Assembly: GCF_036010325.1 (NCBI RefSeq)
Contig: NZ_CP108549.1
Coordinates: 2,480,001-2,544,000 of the forward strand
Source of the DNA: Streptomyces sp. NBC_01210
GTDB taxonomy: Bacteria; Actinomycetota; Actinomycetes; Streptomycetales; Streptomycetaceae
Length of the DNA: 64,000 bases
Reading direction: 5' to 3'
Of this stretch, positions 20,479-29,277 are shown one piece after another (positions within the stretch are counted from its first letter, which is position 1; each line of letters opens with the position of its first letter). The notes beneath the pieces are model-generated. The model searched no databases. It was not told the origin of the DNA and saw only the letters and a list, made by a program, of their open reading frames with translations. The position numbers and the translations under genes are program-made.

Positions 20479-22146
20479 TCACCCCTGACTGTTCTGGATA
20501 GCTGCGCGAAGTACCTGACGGTCGTCGAAGGGGCGGACCACTCCGGCGATGTCCTGGCCCTGCTCATGGCCCTTGCCGGCGATCAGCACGGTGTCACCGG
20601 GCTGCGCGCGGGCCACGGCCGCGGCGATGGCCGCGGCGCGGTCGGCCTCGACCAGGACGTCGCCGCGCTCGTGGATCGGCACCTCGGCGGCGCCCGCGAG
20701 CATGGCGGCGAGGATCGCGAGCGGGTCCTCGGACCGGGGGTTGTCGGAGGTCAGTACGGCGGTGTCGGCGAGGCGTGCGGCGGCGGCGCCCATCGGGCCG
20801 CGCTTGGTCTGGTCGCGGTCGCCGCCGCAGCCGAGCACGATGTGCACCTTGCCCTCGGTGACCTTGCGCAGGGACCGAAGGACCGATTCGACGGCGTCCG
20901 TCTTGTGGGCGTAGTCGACGACGGCGAGGTACGGCTGGCCCACGTCGACGCGCTCGAGGCGGCCCGGTACGCCGGGGACGGCGGCGATGCCGTCGGCGGC
21001 GGTCTGGGGGTCGAGGCCGGCGACGGCGAGGGTGACGACCGCCGCCAGGGTGTTGGCGACGTTGAACGGTCCGGGCAGCGGGGCCTCGGCGCGTACGCGC
21101 TCGCCCTTGGGGCCGACCGCGGTGAAAGTCGATCCGACGGCGCTGATTTCAACGCTCTCGGCCCGCCAGTCGGCGTCCGGGTGGCCCTCGGCGGAGAAGG
21201 TGGTGACCGGGACGGACGCCTCCTTGAGCAGCCTGCGGCCGTACTCGTCATCGAAGTTGACGACTGAGAGCCTGCTCCGCTTCGGCGTGAAGAGCTGCGC
21301 CTTCGCCTGGAAGTAGTCCTCCATGTCGGAGTGGAATTCCATGTGCTCCGGGCTGAGGTTGTTGAAGACGGCGACGTCGAAGACGCAGCCGTCGACCCGG
21401 CCGAGCACGAGGGCGTGGCTGGAGACCTCCATGGCGACCGAATCGACGCCGCGCTCGCGCATGACGGCGAACAGAGCCTGGAGGTCGGTGGCTTCGGGGG
21501 TGGTGCGCTCGGACTTGATGCGCTCCTCGCCGATCCGCATCTCGACCGTGCCGATCAGGCCGGTGGAGCGGCCCGCCGCCTTCAGCCCGCCCTCGACGAG
21601 GTACGCCGTGGTGGTCTTGCCGGAGGTGCCGGTGATGCCGATCTGGAGCAGGTCCTCGCCGGGACGGCCGTAGATCTCGGCGGCGAGTTCGCCCATGCGG
21701 CCGCGCGGGTTATCGGTGACCAGGACCGGCAGGCCGGTCTCGGCGGCGCGCTCGGCGCCGGTCGGGTCGGTGAGGATCGCGGCCGCCCCGAGGTCAGCGG
21801 CCTGCGCCACGAAGTCGGCGCCGTGGAGGCGGGCGCCGGGCAGGGCGGCGTACACGTCACCGGGGCGTACCGCCCGGGAGTCGTGGGTGATGCCGGTGAC
21901 CTCACCGGCGCCAGGGCTCTTCACACCCAGCCGGGCGGCCAGCTCCCCCAGGGGTGTCGGGCGGGGCCGGTCCGGTCGGGGCGCTCCCGGGTGTTTCGCG
22001 GGGGCGTCCGGCTCGGTGGTTCGGTACTGATCAGCGTGTGACACGGCGGTGAGCGTACCGGGCGCACCCGGCCCGGGGCGAAGTGAGGTGGCTGCTGCGG
22101 CGCGGTTCTCCGGCTGGTTCCCGGAATCGGAGGTGATGGTTGTCAC
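20479..22146 (-). CDS. murE: UDP-MurNAc-L-Ala-D-Glu:diaminopimelate ligase MurE
   Basis: GTG 22146 is favoured because CGGAGGAAC lies 7-8 nt upstream and it starts 16 bp after the ftsI stop, giving 555 residues. The first ~70 residues are Pro/Ala-rich and not conserved; a GTG about 40 codons further in is a possible alternative. The ATP loop ITGTSGKTTTAYLVEGG, the domain-2 NLSPEHMEFHSDMEDYFQAK, and the diaminopimelate-specificity motif LTSDNPRSEDP are clear. DNPR selects diaminopimelate over lysine, as expected for an LL-DAP wall. Confidence 0.95.
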   Translation of the reverse strand: MTTITSDSGNQPENRAAAATSLRPGPGAPGTLTAVSHADQYRTTEPDAPAKHPGAPRPDRPRPTPLGELAARLGVKSPGAGEVTGITHDSRAVRPGDVYAALPGARLHGADFVAQAADLGAAAILTDPTGAERAAETGLPVLVTDNPRGRMGELAAEIYGRPGEDLLQIGITGTSGKTTTAYLVEGGLKAAGRSTGLIGTVEMRIGEERIKSERTTPEATDLQALFAVMRERGVDSVAMEVSSHALVLGRVDGCVFDVAVFNNLSPEHMEFHSDMEDYFQAKAQLFTPKRSRLSVVNFDDEYGRRLLKEASVPVTTFSAEGHPDADWRAESVEISAVGSTFTAVGPKGERVRAEAPLPGPFNVANTLAAVVTLAVAGLDPQTAADGIAAVPGVPGRLERVDVGQPYLAVVDYAHKTDAVESVLRSLRKVTEGKVHIVLGCGGDRDQTKRGPMGAAAARLADTAVLTSDNPRSEDPLAILAAMLAGAAEVPIHERGDVLVEADRAAAIAAAVARAQPGDTVLIAGKGHEQGQDIAGVVRPFDDRQVLRAAIQNSQG

Positions 22147-22162
22147 TGGTTGTTCCTCCGGG

Positions 22163-24097
22163 TCACTCGCCGGGTTGGAAGGTGACGGGCAGCCGGGCGG
22201 GATCGCTGCCGGTCGGTGCGACCTGGAGGGTCTTGAGGGCGAACTCCATGACCTTCCGGTAGATCGGCCCGCAGATCTGGCCGCCGAAGTAGCTGCCCTT
22301 GGTGGGGTTCTGGATGGCGCAGTAGACGGTGATCCGCGGTTTGTCGGCGGGCGCGAAGCCGGCGAAGGAGGCGGTGTAGCCCTTGTAGCGGCCCAGTTCC
22401 GGGTCGACACGGTTGGCCGTTCCGGTCTTGCCCGCGACGCGGTAGCCGGGAATACGGCCCTTGGTGCCGGTGCCTTCCTCGTCACCGACGACCGACTCCA
22501 GCATGGTGGCCAGCGTCCTGGCGGTCTGCTCGCTGACCACCCGGGTCTTCTTGGGGGCGGGGGCCGGGGTGAAGCGCCCGTCGGGCCCCTTGGTGCCGCG
22601 GATCAGGGTGGGCTCGACGCGTACGCCGCCGTTGGCGATCGTCGAGTAGACGGAGGCCGCCTGCATGGCGTTGAGCGAGAGGCCCTGGCCGAAAGGGATC
22701 GTGTACTGCTGCGAGGTGGACCACTTCTGCGGCTTGGCGAGGATGCCGGGCGTCTCGCCCGGGTAGCCGATCCCGCTCGGGCTGCCCAGGCCGAATTTCC
22801 GCAGATAGGTGTAGAGCACCTGATTCGCCGCGGGCTGGGTCTTGCCGAGCTGGCCGGTCGCCAGGATCGTTCCGATGTTGCTGGACTTGGCCAGTACGCC
22901 GTTGAGCGTGAGGTTCCAGGTGGGGTGGTCGATGTCGTCCTTGAAGAGCCGGTCGCCGCGGTGCAGCCGGTTGGGGACGACGACATGGGTGCCGGGCGTG
23001 GCGGCCTTCTCCTCGAGGACGGCGGCCATCGACATCACCTTGGCGGTGGAGCCGGGTTCGTACGCGTCCTGGAGCGCGGCGTTGCCCATGGCCGCCGAAT
23101 TGGCCTGGGTGAGGTCGTTGGGGTCGAAGCCCGGCGCGTTGGCCATGGCGAGGACCTCGCCGGTCTGGGTGTTCTGCACTATCACGTAGCCGCGGTCGGC
23201 CTTGGACTTCTTCACCTGGTCGGCGATGGCCTGCTGGGCGGCCCACTGGATGTCGCGGTCGATGGTCAGCTCGATGTCGGAGCCGGGGACCGCGGGGACC
23301 TCGCGGGAGCCCGCGGTGGGCACCCGCCGGCCGCCGGACTGGGCGTAGGTGATCTGTCCGTCCTGGCCGGCGAGGACCTTCTCGAGCATCGACTCGACAC
23401 CGCCGCCTCCCTTGCCGTCACCGGTGACGTAGCCCAGTATCCCGGCGGCGAGATCGCCGTTCGGGTAGACGCGTTTGCTGCTCGGCTCCTGGAAGACGCC
23501 GCTCAGCACATTGGCACCGGGGCCTCCCTTGGACTTGTCGGCCCTTGCCTTCTCGGCGAAGACGCCCTTGAGGTCCTTGATCTGGTTCCAGACCTGGGGG
23601 GTCTGTCGGCGGGCCAGCACGGTGTACCGGGATTTGGGTGTCCTCAGCTTCTTCGCCAGCTCGGCGACGTCCTTGCCGAGGATCGGGGCGAGCAGTGCGG
23701 CCGCCTGTTCCGGAGCGTTGGGAGCCTTGCTCTCCTCGGGCGTGAACAGCTTCGGGTCGGCGGTGATGTCGTACGCGTCGACGCTGGTGGCCAGGGCGAT
23801 GCCGGCTCTGTCGGTGATCTCGCCGCGCTCCGCGGTGAGCTCATGGCTGAGGTAGCGATTCTTCTCCGCCTTGGCGGCGTACGCGCCGGCGTCGACGGCC
23901 TGCACCTGGAGCAGCCGGACGACGAAGGCCAGCATGACGAGCGTCAGGCCGAGGCTGACCAGCCGCAGCCGGGGGCGGGGGCTGCCGAGCCGGATCGGGC
24001 GGGGCGCCGGGCGCGGCCGCCGACGGGCCGCAGGACGTACGGACGGCCGCCGGGCGGGGCCCGGGACTCGGCGGCGCGGTGGTTCCTTGAGGGGCAC
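22163..24097 (-). CDS. ftsI: Septal transpeptidase FtsI (class B penicillin-binding protein)
   Basis: A 644-residue bitopic class B PBP cross-linking septal peptidoglycan in partnership with FtsW. The basic N-tail (residues 1-45) is followed by one membrane helix (LVSLGLTLVMLAFVVRLLQV), a dimerisation domain with RGEITDRAGIALATS, and the transpeptidase domain with YEPGSTAKVM (active Ser), SSN in AKSSNIGTI, and KTG in VAGKTGTANR. Start GTG 24097, 4 nt after the ftsL-like stop. Confidence 0.97.
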   Translation of the reverse strand: MPLKEPPRRRVPGPARRPSVRPAARRRPRPAPRPIRLGSPRPRLRLVSLGLTLVMLAFVVRLLQVQAVDAGAYAAKAEKNRYLSHELTAERGEITDRAGIALATSVDAYDITADPKLFTPEESKAPNAPEQAAALLAPILGKDVAELAKKLRTPKSRYTVLARRQTPQVWNQIKDLKGVFAEKARADKSKGGPGANVLSGVFQEPSSKRVYPNGDLAAGILGYVTGDGKGGGGVESMLEKVLAGQDGQITYAQSGGRRVPTAGSREVPAVPGSDIELTIDRDIQWAAQQAIADQVKKSKADRGYVIVQNTQTGEVLAMANAPGFDPNDLTQANSAAMGNAALQDAYEPGSTAKVMSMAAVLEEKAATPGTHVVVPNRLHRGDRLFKDDIDHPTWNLTLNGVLAKSSNIGTILATGQLGKTQPAANQVLYTYLRKFGLGSPSGIGYPGETPGILAKPQKWSTSQQYTIPFGQGLSLNAMQAASVYSTIANGGVRVEPTLIRGTKGPDGRFTPAPAPKKTRVVSEQTARTLATMLESVVGDEEGTGTKGRIPGYRVAGKTGTANRVDPELGRYKGYTASFAGFAPADKPRITVYCAIQNPTKGSYFGGQICGPIYRKVMEFALKTLQVAPTGSDPARLPVTFQPGE

Positions 24098-24101
24098 TGC
24101 G

Positions 24102-24851
24102 TCACCTGCCGGGGGTCGTCGGGGGCGGCTTCGCGGGTTCCTGCGACGGCTTGGCCGCGTTGGCGGGCGCGGGCTTGGCGGCCGGTTCGGGGGGCGCAGC
24201 GGGCGCTGGCGCGGCGGGCGCGGGGGGCGCGGGTTTGGCGGGCGATTCGGGGGGCGCGGCGGGCGCGGGGGGCGCGGGCTTGGCGGGCGCGGGCTTGGCG
24301 GCCGGTTCGGGGGGCACAGCGGGCGCGGACTGCCGCGCCTGCCTGGTCGGCGGGGCCGACGCGGAGGGGTGCGTGGCGGGAGCCTGGGCCGAGCGGGAGG
24401 CGGAGACGGACGGCGCTGGAGGGGCCGGGGGCGGCGGCGCCGGTTCCTGGATCTCCATCGGAGTCGGGTCCGGTCGGGGCTGCCCCGAGGCCTCTCGGGG
24501 CACCCCGCGGACCGTGCCGTCGGAGTTCAGGAAGGCGGGACTGCCGCCGGGCACCATGCCGAGCTCGCGGGCCCGCCGCTCGAGCGCGTCCGGGGCGGAG
24601 TGGTTGTCCACGTCCCGCTGCAGCGCCTGCTCCTCGTCGGTGAGCTCGGTGGTCTGCCTCTTGAGCTCGCTCAGCTTGAACGAGCCCTCGTTGAGGGCGG
24701 AGTTCAGCAGGAGCAGCGTGATCAGCCCGCCGCTGAGGAGGAGCACGACCAGCAGGACGAAGGGAGTACGGGCGGCGGTGCTCGGCCCCGACGGCATCAG
24801 CCGCGCGAGCCGCGCGGCCCGCCCCTTCAGCTGCTTGGCCGCTGAGCTCAC
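24102..24851 (-). CDS. ftsL: FtsL-like septum protein with a Pro/Ala-rich repeat tail
   Basis: A 249-residue bitopic protein. A basic N-terminus precedes one membrane helix ([21 protein letters not shown], about residues 29-50) and a short coiled-coil ([20 protein letters not shown]), then [15 protein letters not shown], the FtsL/DivIC pattern. From about residue 130 to the end there is a Pro/Ala/Lys tail made of near-repeats of [12 protein letters not shown]; such tails are external and probably span the wall. Length is about twice typical FtsL. GTG 24851 overlaps the rsmH stop as GTGA. Position between rsmH and ftsI supports the call. Confidence 0.85.
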   Translation of the reverse strand: MSSAAKQLKGRAARLARLMPSGPSTAARTPFVLLVVLLLSGGLITLLLLNSALNEGSFKLSELKRQTTELTDEEQALQRDVDNHSAPDALERRARELGMVPGGSPAFLNSDGTVRGVPREASGQPRPDPTPMEIQEPAPPPPAPPAPSVSASRSAQAPATHPSASAPPTRQARQSAPAVPPEPAAKPAPAKPAPPAPAAPPESPAKPAPPAPAAPAPAAPPEPAAKPAPANAAKPSQEPAKPPPTTPGR

Positions 24852-25801
24852 ACGTCCTCCCGGATGCGCTGCGCTCCCCTGAACCGCGCGGGCGCCGCGC
24901 GGCGGTTCTCGGCGACCTCTGCCTCCGTCGGGAGTTCCGCGCCGCGGGTCAGCAGCTTGAGCCGCGGCTGGTACTGCTCGGGTACGACGGGCAGTCCGGG
25001 CGGTGCGGTGTTGGCCGCACCCGCCGCGAAGACCTGCTTGACCAGCCGGTCCTCGAGCGAGTGGTACGAGAGCACGGCGATCCGGCCGCCGACCGCGAGC
25101 GCTTGCACCGCGGCCGGGATGGCGCGCTCCAGAACGGTCAGTTCGCCGTTGACCTCGATACGCAGAGCCTGGAAGGTGCGCTTGGCGGGGTTGCCTCCGG
25201 TGCGCTTGGCGGCCTGCGGCAGCGCGTCGCGGATCAGCTCGACGAGCCGTGCGCTGTTCGAGAAGGGCTCCTTCTCCCGTTCCCGTACGACCGCCGAGAC
25301 GATCCGCTTGGCCTGCTTCTCCTCGCCGTACGAGCGCAGGATCCGCACCAGCTCGCCCGGCGGGTAGGTGTTGAGGACCTCGGCGGCGCTCATCCCGGTC
25401 GTCTGGTCCATGCGCATGTCGAGAGGGGCGTCCTGGGCATAGGCGAATCCGCGGTCCGCCTCGTCGAGCTGCATGGAGGAGACGCCGAGATCGAAGAGGA
25501 TGCCCTGGACCTTCGGGATCTTCAGGCGCTCAAGGACCTCGGGCAGCTCGTCGTAGACGGCGTGCACCAGGGTGGCCCGGTCACCGAACGGCGCGAGCCG
25601 CTCACCCGACAGCCGCAGCGCCTCCTTGTCGCGGTCGAGCGCGACAAGGTGCACCCCGGGGAACTGCGTGAGCAGGGCCTCGCTGTGTCCGCCGAGGCCG
25701 AGGGTGCAGTCGACGACGACCGCGCCCGGCCGGTCCAGCGCCGGGGCCAACAGGTCCAAGCACCGCTGGAGCATTACCGGGACGTGTCGGGTCTGGCTCA
25801 T
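24848..25801 (-). CDS. rsmH: 16S rRNA (cytosine-1402 N4) methyltransferase RsmH
   Basis: A 317-residue SAM-dependent methyltransferase. It begins [20 protein letters not shown], has the SAM loop [16 protein letters not shown] (about residues 28-43), [20 protein letters not shown] and the C-terminal [18 protein letters not shown], all diagnostic of MraW/RsmH. Methylates N4 of C1402 in 16S rRNA. First gene of the leftward dcw operon here; no mraZ precedes it. Confidence 0.97.
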   Translation of the reverse strand: MSQTRHVPVMLQRCLDLLAPALDRPGAVVVDCTLGLGGHSEALLTQFPGVHLVALDRDKEALRLSGERLAPFGDRATLVHAVYDELPEVLERLKIPKVQGILFDLGVSSMQLDEADRGFAYAQDAPLDMRMDQTTGMSAAEVLNTYPPGELVRILRSYGEEKQAKRIVSAVVREREKEPFSNSARLVELIRDALPQAAKRTGGNPAKRTFQALRIEVNGELTVLERAIPAAVQALAVGGRIAVLSYHSLEDRLVKQVFAAGAANTAPPGLPVVPEQYQPRLKLLTRGAELPTEAEVAENRRAAPARFRGAQRIREDV

Positions 25802-25927
25802 GCGCCCTCTCAGGTCCTGCGCGGGCGTGCGTACTGCCGGGTCCCCGCCCGCTCAGAAGGGTCGTACATACGCCGCACACGCGGGGAAAACGTCAAACTT
25901 GCAGGATGTGTCCGTGAACTTCGCGTC

Positions 25928-25955
25928 ACTTTAGTCCACACATCTTTCCGGTCAA
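25928..25955 (-). promoter_or_regulatory. Candidate dcw operon promoter upstream of rsmH
   Basis: On the minus strand TTGACC (25955-25950) and TAAAGT (25933-25928) are 16 bp apart, about 125 nt before the rsmH ATG. This is the best vegetative-type promoter match in the region. Confidence 0.5.
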
Positions 25956-26118
25956 TCAACCGGCGGGCGCGTGGCGCGGGCGGGTGAGGACGGGTTCACG
26001 GACGCGGACACTTCACCCGTACGGACGCGGTCGCATCACACCTGTGGCTTACCTCACAACAAGCCTCATTGTTGTTCTTTGTCCCCTCTCACAGCAGGCT
26101 TCGACTGCCTGTGCGCAT

Positions 26119-26131
26119 TACCGTCGTCCTC
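26119..26131 (+). promoter_or_regulatory. Candidate leaderless promoter for the carbonic anhydrase gene
   Basis: TACCGT (26119-26124) ends 7 nt before ATG 26132 and no Shine-Dalgarno sequence lies between, so transcription should start at or beside the ATG. Confidence 0.45.
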
Positions 26132-26674
26132 ATGTCGACTTCCGCGCACCACTCCGCCGACGCAGCGCGTTCCAGCGGCACGGTCACCGATCGTCTTGTC
26201 CAGGCGAACCTGCGCTACGCCGCCGGCTTCCAGGACCCCGGGATGGATGCCCGTCCCGTGCTACGAGTGGCCGTGGTCGCCTGCATGGACGCCCGGCTCG
26301 ACCTGCACGACGCGCTCGGTCTGGAGCTGGGCGACTGCCACACGATCCGCAATGCGGGCGGCGTGGTCACGGACGATGTGATCCGGTCGCTGACCATCAG
26401 CCAGCGGGCGCTCGGCACGCGCAGCGTCATACTCATCCACCACACCAACTGTGGTCTGGAGAAGATCACCGAAGACTTCCGGCACGAGCTGGAGGACGAG
26501 GTCGGGCAGCGGCCGGCCTGGGCGGTCGAGGCGTTCCGGGACGTCGATCAGGACGTACGGCAGTCGATGCAGCGGGTGCGCACCTCGCCGTTCCTGCTGC
26601 ACACCGACGACGTGCGCGGCTTCGTCTTCGATGTGACGGAGGGTCTGTTGCGGGAGATCGACCCCGCAGTGTGA
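26132..26674 (+). CDS. Beta-class carbonic anhydrase
   Basis: A 180-residue beta-carbonic anhydrase interconverting CO2 and bicarbonate. The zinc ligands are visible as Cys in VVACMDARLD and the HxxC pair in IHHTNCGLE; the Asp-Arg dyad is in CMDAR, and RNAGGVVTDDVIRSL is the conserved following block. ATG 26132 has no ribosome-binding site but has TACCGT ending 7 nt upstream, which suggests a leaderless mRNA. Divergent from rsmH. Confidence 0.9.
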   Translation: MSTSAHHSADAARSSGTVTDRLVQANLRYAAGFQDPGMDARPVLRVAVVACMDARLDLHDALGLELGDCHTIRNAGGVVTDDVIRSLTISQRALGTRSVILIHHTNCGLEKITEDFRHELEDEVGQRPAWAVEAFRDVDQDVRQSMQRVRTSPFLLHTDDVRGFVFDVTEGLLREIDPAV

Positions 26675-26723
26675 CCAGTAGGACACCGGAGAAACCACAG
26701 CAAACTCGGCATATCCCACCCAC

Positions 26724-26732
26724 TTATCCACA
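26724..26732 (+). promoter_or_regulatory. Lone DnaA-box-like sequence
   Basis: TTATCCACA is a perfect match to the classical 9-mer DnaA box, in the leader region of the MoxR gene and close to the end of the carbonic anhydrase gene. A single box is not an origin; it could be chance or a DnaA-responsive site. Confidence 0.35.
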
Positions 26733-26875
26733 GGCGAGTGACACGACGCGGTAACGGCAACAAGAATGCGTGTGTGGCACCCTTCCGGAACCATCCGGAG
26801 AAGGTGTCCGTGTTTTGGGGTGGGCCGGGCCGTCCGAAGAGCAACCGGCCCGTAGAACGGGCCGAGGAGGGCCGG

Positions 26876-27922
26876 GTGACGACCTATGACGATCGAGCGA
26901 GCCTCACAGATCTGACCACCACAGCGGAGCGTGTCCGCAGGTCGGTGGAGGGTGTGATCGAGGGCAAGCCTGAGGTCGTACGGCTTTCGCTGACCGTGCT
27001 GCTCGCCGAGGGGCATCTGCTCATCGAAGATGTGCCGGGCGTGGGCAAGACAATGCTGGCCAAGGCGCTGGCGAGATCCATCGACTGTTCGGTGCGGCGT
27101 ATCCAGTTCACACCGGATCTGCTGCCGTCGGACATCACCGGTGTGTCGATCTTCGACCAGCAACGGCGGGACTTCGAGTTCAAGCCCGGCGCGATCTTCG
27201 CCCAGATCGTGATCGGCGACGAGATCAACCGCGCTTCGCCGAAGACCCAGTCGGCGCTGCTGGAGTCGATGGAGGAGCGCCAGGTCACCATCGACGGGCA
27301 CACGTACGAACTGCCCAGCCCCTTCATGGTGGTGGCCACCCAGAACCCGGTGGAGATGGAGGGCACCTACCCGCTGCCGGAGGCGCAGCGCGACCGCTTC
27401 ATGGCGCGGGTGTCGATCGGCTATCCCAGCGCGGACGCCGAACTGCAGATGCTCGATGTGCACGGCGGCATCTCGCCGCTGGACGATCTGCAGCCGGTGG
27501 CGCACGCCCACGACATCGTGAAGCTCATCGACGCGGTGCGTACGGTCCACGTCGCCGATTCCGTGCGGCGGTACGCCGTGGAGCTGGTGGCGGCCACCCG
27601 TAACCACCCGGACCTCAGACTCGGAGCGTCGCCGCGCGCCACGCTGCATCTGCTGCGCGCCGCGAAGGCCACGGCCGCGCTCAGCGGCCGTGACTACGCC
27701 CTGCCTGACGATGTCCAGTCGCTGGCGGTGCAGGTGCTGGCGCACCGGCTGCTGCCCACCGCGCAGGCGCAGTTGAACCGCCGTACGGCCGAGCAGGTCG
27801 TGCTGGAGATCATGCAGCGCATCCCCGTGCCCACGGCCGGGGGCTCGGAGAGCGGCTATGTGCCGGGCCGGCCGGTTCAGTCGCCGCTCTACGGCCAGCA
27901 GCCCGGCGCCCGGCGGTTGTGA
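26876..27922 (+). CDS. MoxR-family AAA+ ATPase
   Basis: A 348-residue MoxR ATPase, a chaperone-like protein usually acting on the products of adjacent genes. GTG 26876 is preferred for the GAGGAGG 6 nt upstream. Walker A is EDVPGVGKTMLAKAL (about residue 50), Walker B is IGDEINRASPKTQSALLE, then VVATQNPVEMEGTYPLPEAQ, all typical of the MoxR class. Stop overlaps the next start as TGATG. A potential hairpin with arms GGCCCGT and ACGGGCC lies just before its ribosome site. First gene of a MoxR-DUF58-transglutaminase operon, a widespread arrangement. Confidence 0.95.
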   Translation: MTTYDDRASLTDLTTTAERVRRSVEGVIEGKPEVVRLSLTVLLAEGHLLIEDVPGVGKTMLAKALARSIDCSVRRIQFTPDLLPSDITGVSIFDQQRRDFEFKPGAIFAQIVIGDEINRASPKTQSALLESMEERQVTIDGHTYELPSPFMVVATQNPVEMEGTYPLPEAQRDRFMARVSIGYPSADAELQMLDVHGGISPLDDLQPVAHAHDIVKLIDAVRTVHVADSVRRYAVELVAATRNHPDLRLGASPRATLHLLRAAKATAALSGRDYALPDDVQSLAVQVLAHRLLPTAQAQLNRRTAEQVVLEIMQRIPVPTAGGSESGYVPGRPVQSPLYGQQPGARRL

Positions 27923-29277
27923 TGTCGGCCGGGGCGCCCACCGCCGCGGAAGGCAACGACACGAGCGGGGTGCGGGCGGCCCTGGGCGGGCTGACCACGC
28001 GCGGTCGTTCCTTCCTCGCGGCGGGAGTGGCGGCAGCGGTGTGCGCGTACGTCCTGGGGCAGGGCGACCTGTTGCGGGTCGGACTGCTGCTCGCCGTGCT
28101 GCCGCTGGTCTGTGTGGCCGTGCTGTACCGCACGCGCTACCGGGTCGCGGGCAGCCGGCGTCTTTCGCCCTTGCGGGTGCCCGCCGGTTCCGAGGCGCGG
28201 GTGCATCTGCGGATGGACAACGTCTCGCGGTTGCCCACCGGGCTGCTGATGCTCCAGGACCATGTGCCCTACGTGCTGGGGCCACGGCCCCGGTTCGTCC
28301 TGGACCGGGTGGAGGCGGGCGGCCGGCGCGAGGTGTCGTACCGGGTGCGCTCGGATCTGCGCGGGCGCTATCCGCTCGGGCCGCTGCAGCTGCGACTGAG
28401 CGACCCGTTCGGGATGTGCGAGCTGACCCGCTCGTTCAGCGCGTACGACACCCTCACCGTCATTCCGCACACCGAGACGCTGCCTCCGGTGAAGCTGGCG
28501 GGCGAGGCCTCGGGGTACGGCGACGGGCGGCAGCGCTCGCTGGCGCTCGCGGGCGACGACGACATCATCCCGCGCAACTACCGCTACGGCGACGATCTTC
28601 GCCGGGTGCACTGGCGCTCCACCGCGCGCTACGGCGAGCTGATGGTGCGTCGCGAGGAGCAGCCGCAGCGCGCCAGATGCACGGTGCTGCTCGACACCCG
28701 GCGGCTCGCCTACCAGGGTGCCGGTCCCGACTCCGCCTTCGAGTGGGCGGTCTCGGGCGCGGCATCCGCGCTGGTGCACATGCTGGAACGGGGCTTCGCG
28801 GTCCGGCTGTTGACGGACACGGGGAACTCGGTGCCCGGTGAGGGCGCCGACGGCTTCGCCGGATCGACTCAGGAGTCCGCGGACTCCGCGGGTCTGATGA
28901 TGGACACGCTCGCGGTCGTCGACCACTCCGACGGGGCAGGGCTCTCGCGCTCGTACGACGTCCTGCGCGGCGGGAACGAAGGACTGCTGGTCGCCTTCTT
29001 CGGCGACCTGGACGAGGAGCAGGCGGCGGTCTCGGCCAGGATGCGGCAGCGCAGCGGCGCCGCCGTCGCGTTCGTCCTGGACAGCGGGACCTGGGTGACG
29101 AGCGGCGCGGTCGCCGGGGCGGTCGACGAGCGGCTGACGCAGCTGCGGGAGGCGGGCTGGACGGCGCTCGCCGTGTCGCCCGGGATGACGCTGTCCGAAC
29201 TGTGGCAGCAGGCGGGCCGGCAGCGCATCGCGTCTCCCGGTGGCAGCACGGACGGTTTCTCTGGGGGTTGGTCATGA
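27922..29277 (+). CDS. DUF58 domain membrane protein
   Basis: A 451-residue protein. Two hydrophobic segments (about residues 30-70: FLAAGVAAAVCAYVL and VGLLLAVLPLVCVAVL) are followed by a beta-rich region and the DUF58 core RNYRYGDDLRRVHWRSTARYGELMVRR near residue 220, then a vWA-like tail (VLLDTR). Members partner MoxR ATPases and transglutaminase-like proteins; the cellular substrate is unknown. ATG 27922 shares one base with the MoxR stop; its own stop overlaps the next ATG. Confidence 0.93.
   Translation: MSAGAPTAAEGNDTSGVRAALGGLTTRGRSFLAAGVAAAVCAYVLGQGDLLRVGLLLAVLPLVCVAVLYRTRYRVAGSRRLSPLRVPAGSEARVHLRMDNVSRLPTGLLMLQDHVPYVLGPRPRFVLDRVEAGGRREVSYRVRSDLRGRYPLGPLQLRLSDPFGMCELTRSFSAYDTLTVIPHTETLPPVKLAGEASGYGDGRQRSLALAGDDDIIPRNYRYGDDLRRVHWRSTARYGELMVRREEQPQRARCTVLLDTRRLAYQGAGPDSAFEWAVSGAASALVHMLERGFAVRLLTDTGNSVPGEGADGFAGSTQESADSAGLMMDTLAVVDHSDGAGLSRSYDVLRGGNEGLLVAFFGDLDEEQAAVSARMRQRSGAAVAFVLDSGTWVTSGAVAGAVDERLTQLREAGWTALAVSPGMTLSELWQQAGRQRIASPGGSTDGFSGGWS

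Larger units (their letters stand above)
25802..26131. other. 330-bp divergent intergenic region before the dcw operon
   Basis: No gene is supported, and in particular no mraZ. It holds a minus-strand promoter candidate for rsmH (25928-25955), a further TTGACG (25896-25891, minus strand) without a well-spaced -10, and on the plus strand the -10 of the carbonic anhydrase gene at its right end. Confidence 0.7.

Noticed and set aside
22147..22485. Upstream extension of MurE through the end of ftsI
   Set aside because: It would overlap ftsI entirely and is not family-like; a good ribosome site precedes GTG 22146.
26724..26732. Replication origin
   Set aside because: One DnaA box only, no dnaA/dnaN nearby and no AT-rich cluster.
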